Source: Amphibalanus amphitrite
Lineage: Eukaryota > Arthropoda > Thecostraca > Balanomorpha > Balanidae
Reading direction: 5' to 3'
Assembly (NCBI RefSeq): GCF_019059575.1
Contig: NW_024881670.1
Span: 62,001-126,000, forward strand
DNA length: 64,000 bases
Shown: positions 11,201-26,200 of the stretch, piece after piece
How the letters are laid out: every line of letters starts with the position of its first letter
How positions within the stretch are numbered: the first letter of the stretch is position 1
Program-made: the position numbers and the translations under genes
The notes under the pieces: model-generated
What the model saw: only the letters and a program-made list of their open reading frames with translations
Database searches by the model: none
Told to the model about the DNA's origin: nothing

Positions 11201-14200
11201 TACATAAACCTTATCTACTGTAAAAGCCAGCATCACACCACTGCCGTGTGAGCCGGCCACCTGTCTGCTTCCGATAGTGCCGGTTTTAAGCTCAGCCCAG
11301 CCCCCACCGCGTCTCACTCTCTCACCATGGCACCTCGCGTCCTGACCTGGGCGCTGACCTGCGCGCTGACCGTTCTGGGGGCCAGCGGTCTGCTGGTTGA
11401 TCCCCCACGTCTGCTGGGCGAGCTGAAGCTGGCCAACGCTGCCTTCGTTGAGGTGTACACCGCTCAGAGGGGAGAGGGAGATGACGTAGCCAGGAAAACG
11501 CTGTATGTCAGCAGCTTCAACCCGGGAAATATCATCGGTGATGATAAGGTGTACTACCTGCGCGCGCCCGGCAGGCAGATGGCCCCCGTCGCCGAGTGGG
11601 ACATGAAGGTAGGTGGATGCTTGGAGGTAGAAGCAGTGGTCGTATTGGTCTCATTTTCAAGAGTTTGGTTCAGCTCCTTGGAATCGGGGCATATGTAGAG
11701 TCATCAGCTAGCTTCATAAGCGGTGTATTTTACCCAGCAGTAATAACTGTTGTCGGCTGGCTTTCTTGCTTTACGGCACGTTTGCTTCTCCAAGAACACT
11801 TAATTTTTTTTGTTTGGTTTGTTTACTAAATAAAAGTTTCCATTTCCCACATAATCAAGTTTTTAAAATGTCATTTTATGGAAGTCCCAAGTGTGTAGCG
11901 GCTCATCCTATAAAGCAAATGAACCGTAACCATTTCTCACGACTATCGTGACCGAGCGAGTCTACTCAAGCATACCGCTGATCATTTCAAACCACACAAC
12001 CATCCACACACCGCTTCCTGAGTCTCGGTTCCACCTGACCTTCCCCGCTCGGCTGATCAGGTCTTGGACCACCACGCCGACTGGACCAACGACATCTGCT
12101 ACACTCCCCCGGAGGCGGTCGGCTTCGAGGGCGTCACCGTGACCTCCGGCTTCCTGGTGCCGTTCAAGACTCACGGAAAGCTGCAGGTGTTCAACACGGA
12201 GGTTGAGCCGCCGGCGGGCCCGTACCTGCTCACCACACTGGACACCAAGGACTGGGCTTACCACCGCGCTCTCTGGCACGATATGGATGGAGATGGCGAC
12301 CTGGACCTGAGCACCGCTCGCTTCCATCAGAACTCGATCACTGGACACATCACTAAGAGTTTCGCCTACATGACCAACGATGGCGTCAACCCGGCCGACT
12401 CCGGCCGCTGGCACCAGGTGGAGGTGATCGCTGACGGTCCGGACGTCGGCTTCCGCTGGCTGAAGCTGCCCTCGGGAGGTAAGACGTACGACGTCCTTCT
12501 CGGAGGAGAGTTCTGGAACGAGCGTCTGACCGTCTACTGGACCGAGGACGGCGACTGGTCCAACCCGGAGAACGTGCAGAGCCGCATCGTGGATGACACT
12601 ACGGGACAGGTCTTCGACGTGTTCTACGACGACCTCAACGGCGACGGCGTCCCGGAGGTGTGGGCCTCCTGCTTCGACCTGCCCAACAAGAACGGCTCGC
12701 TCTACAAGTGGACCATCCCCGACGACTTCATCAACGGAGACTGGGAGCGCACCACCCTCGACACCAACTTCCACCCCAACTCGATGCTGTTTGGCGAGAC
12801 GATGAGCCCCGGAAGTGCCATCATCTTCCACCCGAGCGATGCCGCGCGCGACGCCGGCAACAAGCCGCTGATTCTCCTCTCTGGTGACGACGATGGCAAC
12901 CAGTACATCCTGCAGCCCGTCAGCCAGGACCCGTCCGACTGGACGTACGCCCGTCAGACCCTGGTGGAGACGGGAGGCACTACTGCCGGTCAGGTCACCG
13001 CCGACGACATCGACGGCGATGGCTTCACGGAGCTCATCACGGCCGGCTACACCGTCGGCAAGGTCTACGTCTTCACGTACGCGCCGTGAGAGGACTGACG
13101 CATCTTGATGCGACCTCTTCTGGCACTCGCGGGATGGCAGAGAATGGAGAGAAAGGAGACAAGAGGAGTCGAAGATGAGACGGAGGCGGAGAAGAGCCCA
13201 GTTGCTACATCTCTCGCGAAACCTTGATGAGTTTATATACATGCGTGACCATTTTATTGTTTTGATTGTGTGTTTTACGCGTTCATATTTAATAAACATT
13301 GTTATGTGAAGTAAATACGGCATATCGATTGTGGCATCCGTATATTATCATTCACAACCTTCGAATATCGAATGAAGACATCCGAAATATAGTCAATCAC
13401 GCAAATTTTCCATTACGTAATTATCGTCACTGCGTGTGAACTGTACACGTGCCATCCTTCCCACCCCTCCCTTCTCCGTCTCCCCCTCCCTCTCCCCGAT
13501 AACAGAAAGCAATTGCCCAGGCCCACTTCGCTTATCGGGCCCGGCCAGTCAGAAGCGAGCCTGTGGTGCTAGCGCCCACTGCGGACGTGCAGTCTCCTGT
13601 CTCCCCACCGCATGAGCGCGAGCGGCTTCCAGGATACGTCGCTCGGATCGCGCCCATGACCGTATATGACCAATATAGCGTCACAGATCCCAGCCATGCC
13701 ACGGATTTCTTCTCTCTGAGACGCTGAGCATGCCTTCGGACGGGTTGGTTTGGCTCTCATTAGCGGATGGAGGCCATTGAGACTGAGTTGATATTGCGTC
13801 TGCTGCATAGCATGGGCTATCACCATCTGTTGCTCTGTTGGCACCGAGCCAAGCAATGAAAGGAACAGGATCAGTAACCAGCAGGCGGATCGGTCGGGCT
13901 CGTGGTTAGTACCGGTCTGACCGACGCTACCTGGTGCGCCGGACTACAGTGGTATGACGAACATTTGAGGGCGCCAGTGTTTACTACCACATACTGCAAG
14001 GGTTCTAAACATTTTTCCTGTTTTGTTTCTTTCAGTGATGTCTTAAATGATCTTAATTTTCATCCACATTAATCAGAAAGCGCCACATACCCACCAGACC
14101 CGAGCCCACCTGGCCACTATCGGCACGGTCCGCACCGGCTCGACTATCGGTGCGGTCTGGACTAGTACTCCGTCGCCGGCGCCGGGTGCCGAGCGCTCCA

Positions 14201-17200
14201 GAGCTCCAGTCAGTTGTGGCTTCAGCTGGAGAGAGGGTCGCGTGCTTCTACCGAGAGGTGTGCTGGCTGTGTGTGCATGAAGTGGTGGACAGAGCGGATA
14301 GAACGAGTCGTGATCATGTGAACTAACTGCGGATCATGGAGGCTTTTAAAGGTGGGAGATGATCTTTCGGCTCTTAGAAACGTAATTACAAGGTTCCATT
14401 GATATGTGACCAGTGACCACCTGCTGTCACTTACCTAATCTCTTTTTGCTTAATTCCAATTCGCCGGTGTTCGATGTTGCACGTGATACACCATGACCGA
14501 AGCAGCACACTTGGGTTGATAAATGTTTCATTTATTGGTCCCATATATTTCTCTTCGTTTCTAAGCTAACTGCATTTTCTATAGTTTGACTATAATAAAT
14601 GCCGATATAACTATAGCTATTTACCAGGCCTAGTGTAGTGTTAGCTAACTGTTAAGCCTTCTTTCAGTAACCTTGCTATAACAGCATTGACATTTTGTTG
14701 TAGCTCACGAAGCTTTAATAGTATCGTTAGAGTTGTGTCGAGTTATGACCGTTTATCATATACGTTTTACCTTCCTCACTCCCCCTAAATACTGGAAGAT
14801 CAATTCTTGCAGATGTTTGATAATGTTAGAATCATAGGAAACTGGTATTTTGGTCGAATGACATTAACAACTTATGATGGATCTAGCCGTTTTTTTTTGT
14901 GGTCGGCATGAAACATGAACCATGAAAAGATCACGCCTATATATTCGGCGGCCCTTTCGTTCCCATATCCCATGCGCAGGTCTCAAAGCAGTTATGTGAT
15001 TTATCATGGCTCGTTTCCCGCATACATTATCAATAAGCAGTAGCGAGTATCATGACCTCACAACTTCTTGCATTCGATGACGTCATCCAAATCTCGTCTG
15101 TCAGCAAGCCTGGCATTCTTCTGCTCCATATAAGGCAAAGCCGTCTTCACCCTGCCCTCGTGAGTCACGTTCTTGTCTCTTGCTTTCAACCGGCTGTCGA
15201 CGGCTGCTCTAATCCGCTGCCGCCCTTCTGTTGGCTTTCCGTGCGGCCAAAATGGAACATCGAGCTCCCGCGCAGCGCCCAGGTGCAGATTGTAGGTGTC
15301 TGAATGGTGTGTCCCCAAATGGAGCTATCTACATACAAAGCTTCCCAGCATTTGCCATTCCAAGGATCTGCTTCTGGGTCTTGGAAACTCTTATCTTGCT
15401 TCGTACTTTCCCACGGAAGTTCTTCTCGTGATGGAAGCTGTTAGTGTTGCGTGAGAAGAGAATCAGCGACCGGGCTGTCGCTCCACGCTAGTTTATCCCT
15501 CCGGTGACACATCTATCTAAACATCTGACTGGTCAGGTCTTTGCCCCATGCTGACGATACTCTTTGAGCCTGCTGGACTGGTCTGCCCTGCTGAAGATGC
15601 TGCACGTGCGTCTCACCAACCCCCGTAGTCGCTTGATCCAAAGTACAGCTATCTCGGCCGTTTGACGTGGTTCTCCGCTCTGGTAGCTACCGAGTACCAT
15701 GGCAGCACTGCTCCCGTATCTCTACCTCTGCCTACCGACCTGGGGTCAAATGGCGTCACCCGGGTCTCTCCGTTCAGCGCGGCGTCACCACGGTGACAAA
15801 GCAGGCGTCACGGACCACTGCTCGGGTCACGGAGGGGAGGTGGGGGGTCGAATGAACCGTGCCACGAACGGTGGGTGCTGAGACGCAGACTAGTGCAGCC
15901 ACGGGTCTAAAGGATTTAAGGCTGTATAGGAAGACACCGAAACATGCTCCCGGGTTTTTTGTTGGACATACCCTGAGGCCTTGTTTGTACGACTGACAGC
16001 CGTGTATTCTGTTATCAACGACTTCACGGCTCGTTCAGGCATGACACCGTAGCCCAGTGTCCTCCACACACCTGCTACGATCCTCCGTGTAGGGAGGCGG
16101 ACACAGGAACTACGCTGGTCTGTCCGTGTCCCGCCGGCTTCCTACCCGTGTCCCAGCGTCATCCGGTTCCATGTGCCTGCTGTGGGCCAGGGTCGGGCGG
16201 CTGACCCCGCGGCACCGGCAGCTACATCGGCGCAGCGCCGGCGTCTCAAGGTGATATCCACCCAGTACACGGCACCTGCCCAACCGCTGCCTTATATGTC
16301 GCCAGTACCGATCACCGCCGTCACGAACTGCCTACATTGCTGCTGGGTGCTGGTATGCCGGCTGGAAACGCTTGCTCCCGCGGGTTGTAATTGCGACCGA
16401 GCGGGAGCGCCGGGCGACTCCTCCCGCGGGTAGATCGGGCTGTTATCTTCCGTCCAGCTGAGGGAGATATTAACAGCTCGGTCAGCTCAGCAGCGGGAGA
16501 TATTAACAGCTCGCCGCCATGTGCGCCCCGCGTCGGGACGGCCGACGCGGCTCATTTTCAGTTGCGTCACCGCTACAGGCGCTGTCGGTTACGACATGAC
16601 GTGGCCAGCCTGTGTGAGCCGAGGATCGCCTGCTCTGTAGTCTGTACTGACGTCCTGTGCGAGCCGCGGGTCGCGAGTGCGAGCTCTAGTCTGTATGCTG
16701 TATAGACTCTGTTAGCTTTCCGCCCAGTATGTGTAAAGTTTGAATTCCGTGGATCTCCCTGTCCAGTCTGTAAGCCTGAATTCTGTGGATCTCCCCGTTC
16801 AGTCTGTAAGTCACACGGAACTCCGTGCATCTCCGGCCAATCTGTGAGAGTTGCCGACCTGCAGTGCACCCCGGCCACCTGTGACCGAAACCAACTGACC
16901 GCGCCTGATCGGCCGGTCACGCCGAGTTATGGACCACCCGAGCAGAATCTACACAGGTTTCACCCCTCTACCTACCCACCAATCCTCTGTCTCTTTGTTA
17001 TCCACCGGGGGTCCACATTCTTCGTCCATGTCACCCTGGTCAGTCGGTTTATGATGAGCTGGTCGTTCACCCATTCTCGAAATTCGTATATGCATGGACG
17101 GAAGTAAAGTCCGTGTTTACAGGGACGTCCACGTTTTTCGGTGTCACGCCGTTGCCGTTGAATTTTCGACGATGCCCTCTTGACATGACAACCAGCGAAG

Positions 17201-20200
17201 TTGCCCGCTTGTTACTAGCCCGATTCTGTGCCGAAATTGACGTGTTTAAGGGTAGAGAATTCGACCGACATACATGGACCAAAAAAAGATGTGATAAGGG
17301 TGTTTGCATGGACAGTGGGCGGAGCCTAATTTCTCTATGAGTTATTTTCATATATCCATGGACTTGTGGGCGGAGCTTAACACAGTCCATGTAAGCACGG
17401 TTTTATTCGCTTACTCGATTCGAAAGCATGAACCCGTCCTAGTATCACCTTTAATCGTGTTTTATCGCCATTAGATTGTATGTCATGCGCGTAATTTAAC
17501 CCTCGCCAGACCTATTGTTTTTCTACATACCGTTGGTACGACCCCCTCACCTTTTCGGCCCGAATAAATAACCTGAACTCATGTGACCTTTAGGAAAAAT
17601 CCGAGATGTACAAGGTGTGAGGCCTCTAGATGATATTAGCCATTAGGCACTGTAAGTTTCATCTCCCTTTGAAAGCTCCTCTGGCACTGAGAGCGTTGCG
17701 AAGTTGCGACATTTTAGGACCGTGCAGATGCTCACTTATGTCGTAGGTCATTGACTTGACCTGACCTGAAAATGCGGATGATGTCACAAGATTCGGGTTG
17801 AATCAAATGTCAGGTATGCTAAGGTCCAGCTCTCTATCTTCAGCGTGTCCCGAGCTATCGTAAAAAAAAACAAATATAAAAGGCGCGGCGCTCCCCCCCC
17901 CCCCCCTCCCTACCATTCGGCCGGCGAGCGTTAGTTAAACCGCGCCTGACAGGGAGGAGGGCTATTTAGAGCCCCTCCCCCTCCCTACACACTATACACA
18001 AACATATAAACACTAAAATGTGTGTGCAAATTTTATATAAAAAATGTGTGGAGATCTGATGATTGTTCGGAATGATGAACTCGAGTGAAGCGTGAATTGT
18101 CGGCACAGATCACCCCGTCAAAGAGCAAGAAAGTAGCTGCTAAAGAGTTAAATGAGGTCATATCACATGGGCATGAATACACTTACTACCGACTGTTCGA
18201 ATTATTCAAACGTATTGCTTAAGTCTCGCTCAGCTTCCAAATTCTGCAGAACAGAAAAGACTCGGTTGATTATTGTTGCGAGATACACAGATGAGTTTTG
18301 AAATAAGAAAAAAATGGAACGCTTCACACTATATATTATCAAATATCAGCCACGCAAGTCAGCATGAATGATCAAAGAATGATATTACCTGGCGAACTGA
18401 GGGCAAACAATTGTATAATTTTAAGCCAGCTGATAATGATTTTCTTCGTGGTGAAAAGTAATCCGCCTATGTGATTGCGTCATACCGCCGCTCGTCAGGT
18501 CCGCATGAACAGGGCCAGGTCATTCGTTCGCGCGCCACCAGCGCGAGCGGACGGCGAATGCCGAGCGCATCAGTTTACATAACAACTTTGCACATGTTGA
18601 GGCGGAACAAGCAAATCCGCTGCCACAGACGAGGCATCTTTGTCACCACGCACCTTCATGAACGTAGACAATTAACATGAGTGTATGCCTAAACCTTGAA
18701 CATGAATCTCGAGCCGCAGTCAACGGCGGCAGAACGCATATTCTGGGCGGGCACGCACACGCGGCGGCTGCCGACCGTGCGCGCGCGTGGGGCGGTGGCA
18801 CCAGTGGACGGGCGTCTAGCGTGCGCGTGGCGGCATCGGCGCCGGTAGACGGCCGTCTTGGCGCGCGCGCGGCGGCGGCGGCGGCTGTCTTGGCACGCAC
18901 TCGTCGGCCAGCTGGACGGAGTCAGAGCAGCCAGATTCCCAACCAGAACTGACGGTCTTCCGACGCAGCGTCTTCAGTACGGCCAGAGACAGACTCGTTG
19001 TCCAGCGCCTCAGTCTCCTCCGTCTGGCATCACACAGGGGTGGGGCTGGGTTAATAAAGGCTGACACGGGGAGTAGTTAGGTTTAATACCGATCTGGCAA
19101 GAGAGAGGGTAATGGGTCAAACACTGAGCTGACACAGGAGGAACGGCTGGGTCGAACACCGAGCTGACAAGGGGTGGGGGCTGGGTCAAATACCGATCTG
19201 ACACGGGGAGGGGTCTGGGTAAGACATCAGGCTGACACAGAAGAGAGGTTAGATCGAACACCGAGCTAGCACGTGGGAGTAGTTAGGTCTAATACCGACC
19301 TGACACGATGGAGGGGGCCTGGTCAAACACCGAACAAACACGGGGAGAGGGCTGGGCGAACACCGAGCTTTCAACGCATAGGCGGTTACTCGACAGGCCG
19401 AAAAGGGAATGTCAGAGTGTAAGTCACCACAGGAGCTAATGCAAAAGGTAGCTGATATTAGGAAAGATAATTACTGACAGCACGGACACGGAAAAAGGCC
19501 AAGCTAGTAGTACGAGACACTATAAAGTATCACAAATTACCAAGAACACGTCGCTGGCGGTTCATGGTACGGCACATAGTTGCCGCACAACTGCTATACG
19601 AGGCTCGGGAGACCAATGCCCAGGCATCGGTAGGATTGTGATTGCAGGATTGCAAAATCCTGATTGCATTCCTTTTTGGTGGATTGCACCTGGATTTGAA
19701 ATCCATTCCAAAAAACAGGATTTGATTGCGGATTGGATTGCATCATACTTCCAATTTTTGCAATCCAATCCGGATTGTGTTTGATAGGTGCTTTGAAATG
19801 GTTTGTAGCGATTGAAAATTATGAGATCGGCTTCATCGGCTTAATGTACTTTGCTATCAAGGGCTTTACATCGAAACTTGAAATAATTCAAACGCTTTTA
19901 ATTTAAACGCTCAAAATAATATACGCTGATATGAACTACATATGGAAGGGCAAAATTAGGTACGTATTTGAGGGCGAGTTTTAAAAATATAAAACACTGG
20001 TTGGGTAGAGGTTAAAATGTGGGGGTGTTTGAGGCAAAAAATATTTCCCATAAAATACCTGTGCCTTAGATAGGAATTACTAGCAAGACCAGGTACTAGA
20101 AATGGGTGATTTGGGGATAGAGGCACGGCCCTCCCTCCCTCCCCCAGATCCACTAGTGCACATAATAATACAACAGGATTGCAAAAAAGGATTGCGGATT

Positions 20201-23200
20201 TGATCACAATCCAAGTGAAAAAAGGGGATTGCGGGTAGGAATGCAATCCACTTCGGCACTAGGAATGTGGATTGGGAATGCAATCCTTTCAAAAAGGATT
20301 TTACCGATGCCTGCCAATGCCCCGCTGACCCTGCAGATGCACTATCAGCCAAGCCAGTTCAACAGCCATATCAGAGCGACCATGACGTACATAGCTTCCA
20401 TCGGTACCCCCCCCCCCCCACCTAGTACCCACCTGTTCAGTATAATCAGCTGAGATGTAGATCAGCGGCCGCCCTGCCCGCAGGTGCGCATCTCTGGGGC
20501 CGCGGCCGCCGTCAGCTGTTGTGGTGTCCCCAAACTAGCTGCCGCCGTAGCCAAAACAAGGCTCTTGTGGGCCTCGTAGCCGGCGACCAAGATCGCCACC
20601 ATGTCGTCGCGTTCGACATCGTGGGCCGCGCCGACGATGTTTCCCCGCGCACGGAGCCGGAGGCCGTAAAAGCACGGATACTCCAGCAACACGTGCGCCT
20701 AATTGTCTGCTGCTTCGCCGCAGACCAGGCAGCGGCCTGTTGGACATTCGATGTCACTGCTGACTGCACTGGGCGCACTCGGACGTTGGCCTTCTTTCAA
20801 TCCGGTGGAGATGCTGCCCCGATCATCCCCAGTGGCCCGACCAGCGCTGATAAGTGTAACAGCCTTCTCCCTGGTAGCAGCTCGGACCGGGGCGGGGGGC
20901 GCCGTGAGCTCCGCGCGCGCACTGGAGCAGAAGCGGCCCGCCGGGACCCATATGTCCCAGTCGTCTCCATCTGGTAGCGGCTTGGACCGGGGCGGGGGCG
21001 CGGTGAGCTCCGCGCGCGCACTGGAGCAGAAGCGGCCCACCGGAACCCGTATAACCCAGTCGTCTCCATCTGGTAAGCGGAGCAGGGAGCCACCGCCGCC
21101 AAACCATCCTCCGCCGGCCCGTCCGAACAGATCCAGACGGCCTCATCCGGCAGCTCCCGGATGCATTCCTCCGCGCAGCACGGCCACTACAGATGCTGCG
21201 AGGCTGGCCCGCGGGCCGACTGCCGTCTGGACGCGCGCGCGCAACGGCGGCGCCAGCGAGCTGCTGTGTAGGCACTCGCCCGTCGGCCAGCTGGACGGAG
21301 TCAGAGCAGCCAGATTCACCAACCGGAACTGACGGTCTTCCGACGCAGCGTCTTCGGCACGGCAAGAGACAGGCTCGTCCAGCGCCTCACTCTCCTCCGT
21401 CTGGCATCACACAGGGGTGGAGCTGGGTTAATACAGGCTGACACGGGGAGTAGTTAGGTTTAATACCGATCTGACAAGAGACAGGGTACTGGGTCAAACA
21501 CTGAGCTGACACAGGAGGAACGGCTGGGTCGAACACCGAGCTGACAAGGGGTGGGGGCTGGGTCAAATACCGATCTGACACGGGGAGGGGTCTGGGTAAG
21601 ACATCAGGCTGACACAGAAGAGAGGTTAGATCGAACACCGAGCTGGCACGTGGGAGTAGTTAGGTCAAATACCGACCTGACACGGGGATTGGACTGGGTC
21701 AAAGTTTAGACGTTTCTGTCACTGGCGGTGGACCTGCGCGTCGCCCTCCCCGTCGGCGCCCACCTTCGGGACCACGGCCGTAGCCAGCTTGGCCAGCTCC
21801 AGGTCACCCTTGACATTCTATAGCTTAATCTGAACACCAGAACACACAGGTCAGGTCAATTATCAGTATTTTGAGTAAATTAATAACATTTTACCAGTTT
21901 CCCACGCATTTACTTTGATGCACCATAAGAAGCGGCGGTTGCTGTGCACTAACGTTTTCCCTGTAACTACCCCCCCCCCCCCCCCACACACACACACAGG
22001 CCTGTACCTTCCTGCTGTCCTCTCTTTAGTTCTTGTGTGCGGGTTCCCTCGTCCGCAGCAAGCCCCCCCCCCCCCCCCAGACCCGACACACCTGTATCCG
22101 ATGGGCGTCCGAGCGCGAGACTGTTGGTGATGGCGACGGCGTCGCCTGTATGAGCGCGCGAACAGTTTTTCTCTGGAATCCCTTGTGCACTGAAGGTTCA
22201 TTTTTCTGGAGGTCGCATCCTGCAACGAGGAAAAAAATGTTAAAGAATAGCAGAATCCCAAGGGATGATGCATTACTTACCTATATGGCGGGCATCACCA
22301 TACAGTTATGAAAATGCCATCAACATTTAACTGTCAAAAATGGAAATATGGCTTATGTGGCCTGCATCACTATGTTGTCATGAAAATGCCATCAAAATTC
22401 AAACATGACCATTGACCTTGAGTCTGAGTAGGTATCTTTGTACCGGGCATGAGCTGAGATTCTGCTTAGCCTGAATACTCTGAAACTGGGCTTCAGCCTC
22501 TTGGGCTCGGCTGGGCTCTTTAACAAAAGCTTATCACATGAGCAAGTCTCTGACTGAACCGGTCAGCGGTCTCTTCAACTCAATGTGCTATAAATTGAAA
22601 ATTTTGATGGAAAACAACATGCAGTTCCATTGATATTTCACTTTTTTGGATCATTTACCTTTCTGTTCTCACAAACCGGAGCTGAGTTTTACATAGGCGT
22701 GGGGACAGGGGGAAAGGGGGCGACCGGAGGGCCATGCCCCCCCCCACTTTCGGAGGTGGGGGGGGGGGCAGCAATGTTAGCTCCCCCCATTTTTTGATGA
22801 ACTTTTGCGCCTGTTTATACCACTCGGCACCCTGAACAGTGAACACCAAAACTTGACGATTCTTCAGGTTCGGCTTCCCCTCGAAATTCGATGAATATTT
22901 CCTTTTTGTATCTACAGCGTTAAAGTTAATGAGCGCAAATTTCCTTCACTCAATGTAGGAAACCATATCAGAAGCAACAAAAGAGAGGTCTGTTGGCAGT
23001 ATTACGTTGAATACGAGGCGAGGCGTATGATAGCAGTGAAAGAAAAGATTAGACAACAGTGGCCAGAAGACCGAAAAAAGCCATGCTTTGCTGCAAATAA
23101 AATAAAAATAAAATCTGCTTTGCTGAGCCGAACGCATTGAAAATTGCAGATGCTTTCATCACACTGTCATCATCATGTCTCCATCAAAAGTTACTGTCAA

Positions 23201-26200
23201 AAACTTATGGTGAGCATTGGTGAGATTTCTGGTGACCTCTAGGATCTACAGTCTACAGGCTTCTGCACACACTGCTAGGGGCCATGCTGGTCACTGAGGA
23301 GCCACGCTTGTCAGTGCCCTTACGCCGGTCTCTAAGAGCTCCAAGTGGTCGATCTCTGAGGATCCCACGCAGTGTTTGGAGGCTTCACGTTGGCCCCCTG
23401 GTTCTTAGGTCATTAAGGACTAAGCTGGTCCATTTTAAGCCTCAGCAGTCAGCATAGGTCTAAGAGCCTCAGGTCGCCCTAACGGAGCCAATATCGATCT
23501 CTTAGGGGCCCTTTGCTGGTTGAGAGCTGATGCCCTAAGCTTTAAGAGGTCCCAACTCGAGTTATGACACCTGCTCTGGCCCCTGATGGCTCCATGTCGT
23601 CCTCAGAGGCCTGACTCCGACCTCTGAGGTCTCATGCTGGCCTTTGAAGGCCCCATACGAACAAATGAACCCACGCTGGACTCAGGGCCCTACGAACGAT
23701 GGCCTTAAGGGGCCCCTGCTGACCTCATGGAACCCAGGGAACATCTAGAAGCCTATACCGGCCTTTGAAGGCCTCGTGCCGGCCTCTAAGGGTCTTCTCC
23801 GAGGGCCCAGTTCTGCATAAGGACTTAAAACGGCTGGCGAGGTCCTCGAGATGGCCTCTGATGGTTTCTGAGGGCTTAGCCGTCGGAGGACCGAGGAGAG
23901 CAATTAGATGCATCGAGAGTATTCCGATAGGGTTTTGGTAGAAGGGATGCAACTACCTGACATAATGACATAAATGACCGTGAATTGATCGACCTAGCGG
24001 CTGCGGAGATCTCTAAAAATAAGCCTCCAGGCTCTAAACAAGCCTAAAAATACATCACTTGAGCGGATCAACATTGACACCCATGACTTTCCACGTGGCA
24101 CGGCAAGGGCCGGGCCGGAAGTTGTGGGGTTACCAAAATAGGTGGAGCGGTGTGTTCGAGACTGGCGGGTGCCAGCGAGGGCCGGGCAGCGGAGCAGCAC
24201 GTGCTCCAGGACATAAAACTCTTCTCGGCACACGGCGCAGAGCGCCGCGGGGCACCGCTTGTCCAGGCACTGTTGGCCTGCCGCGGAGGGGAGACGGCCG
24301 ATTTGGTGTACGTACTGGAGCGAGCGGCCCCAGTGGCCTGCCCTCATGTGGTGCACCGAAACGGCGTCCCCCCCGGTCCTCTCAGAGGATGGGGACTGCT
24401 GCGTGCTCCCGAAGAGTGGCTTGAATAGTGACTCGGACCAGTTGCTGCACCATTGACACGAGGCCTCCCGGCGTCCCAGAAGACCCTGCTAGGAGCAGCC
24501 ATCTGGACCGAACTAGCGGCCCTGGCCGGTCCGTCCCGCCGGATCCACCTGCAGTGGGTGCCGTCCCATTGCGGCGTCGACGGTAACGAGCGCGCCGACC
24601 AGATCGCCAAGGAGGCGACCGCGCTCCCCCAGGCGGCGGTCCCGGTGGACGTCGCTACCGCCCACCGTGCGGCCGTCAGAATGGCCCGCGACCGCACCAC
24701 CGCCGTCTGGCCGGAGGGCTGGTACCGGACCCTGATGGGGAACCGGCTGCCGCTACTGGTCGCGACGGGGGACAGATCGTCGGCCGTCGACGTCCATCAA
24801 CTCCGCGCGGGCCACTGGTCACGATCCCGCCAATACCTTCACCGGATTGGACGGAACTCTTCCGAAGATTGCCGCCAGTGCCCTGACTGTGCCCTGACTG
24901 TGCGGCGGGCCGGTGCACCGTGTGCCGGGAGGAGGCCGACACGCCCCGGCACCTCTTCTTCCGGTGCCCGGCCCTCATGGGCTGGCGTCTCCGGAGGTAC
25001 GGGACGATTTTCCCGAGCCCGGAAGACGTCCGCGACGACGGAGAGGTGGCGGCCCTGGCGGCCGCCGTGAGGGACCTCCAGAGCCGCACGGCTACACCGC
25101 GGTAACGCGGCTGGAGGGAACAACAACAACAACAACAACAAGGCCGCACAATGAACCGCCCGGGTAGCGAGCGGGCGTCCGAGGGCGGGGCGACCGCTTG
25201 TTTCGCCACGTCGTTCGTGCTCTCATTCCCCTCGATCCTGCAGTGGGCAGGAGCCTGGAACCCACTGCAGGATTACTTCACGACGCTCGGCCATGTTTAA
25301 CAAGGTCTTCCATGCCTATCTCCGCGCCGAGGGTGGAGGCCTCACCTGGGCGGAAGCTCCTCCCCTCAATAGACTCAGGGCGGCTCGCAAGTCGAAGCAC
25401 ACGACGACGGGGGACGTCCCATCCCAAACCCTCTCCAGAGCCGCCCGCAGGTGAATCTGCTGCTAGACTGACAAGCGTGGCGAAAAATTCGGTGACGGCC
25501 ATTCGCCGAAAAAATTCTGCGGCCGCCCTGCTCCGAAAACTTAGCGGCCGCCATGCGCTGAATTCGACGCATGCGAAGTTACGCCGGAGCTGAAATTTTC
25601 GGCGCAATCCCCGCCACCACGCCGGACATATTCGGATATTCGGCATCACGTGTATTGTTTTCCAGTCTGGCAACAGGAACGGAAAAATTATAGTCATTTG
25701 ATGTTTCAACTGGATGAATTGCTTTGAAATGTCCAAGGAAGTGGCCCTTGAAAGCCGCTCTTCTGTAAAACTAACTGGCGCAGTTAAGAAGCTACTTGAC
25801 AGTTGCCACAGCCAAGTTGATTTCAATTTTCAAACTCAAGGAAGACTTTAAAAATCCCAAATTTCATTCCACAGGTTCCACTTCATTTTAATTTTCAAAT
25901 TTGCGGAATTTTAGCTCAAAATTAGGTAGGTAGATGTGGTAGGTATAGATTAATATTTGTGGTTCTCATTGCAATGTCAACCTGCAGATTTTACAGCATT
26001 AAGTGTTTCTGCTTTTTATGACACAGATGCTGGGTGAAGATGAGTAAATTCACAAAAGAGAGGAAACACTTTGACCAGAGCATGGCCATGGACATTCACC
26101 TAAGTTGCAAGCTTGTATTTCATACAAGGTTATTGTGCCTTTTCAGTAACAGCAGCAGGTCGGCAAACTCATCCACCAACTGTGCCCCTGCAACTGGGGC

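Noticed and set aside
11962-13323. 453-residue minus-strand open frame over the nested gene
   Set aside because: It mirrors exon 2 of the propeller gene. The plus strand has the signal peptide, calcium loops and splice sites; the minus frame arises from GC-ending codons.
19037-19370. Regular 34-bp repeats resembling a CRISPR array
   Set aside because: There are no constant repeats separated by unique spacers. All of each unit is repeated, and the genome is eukaryotic.
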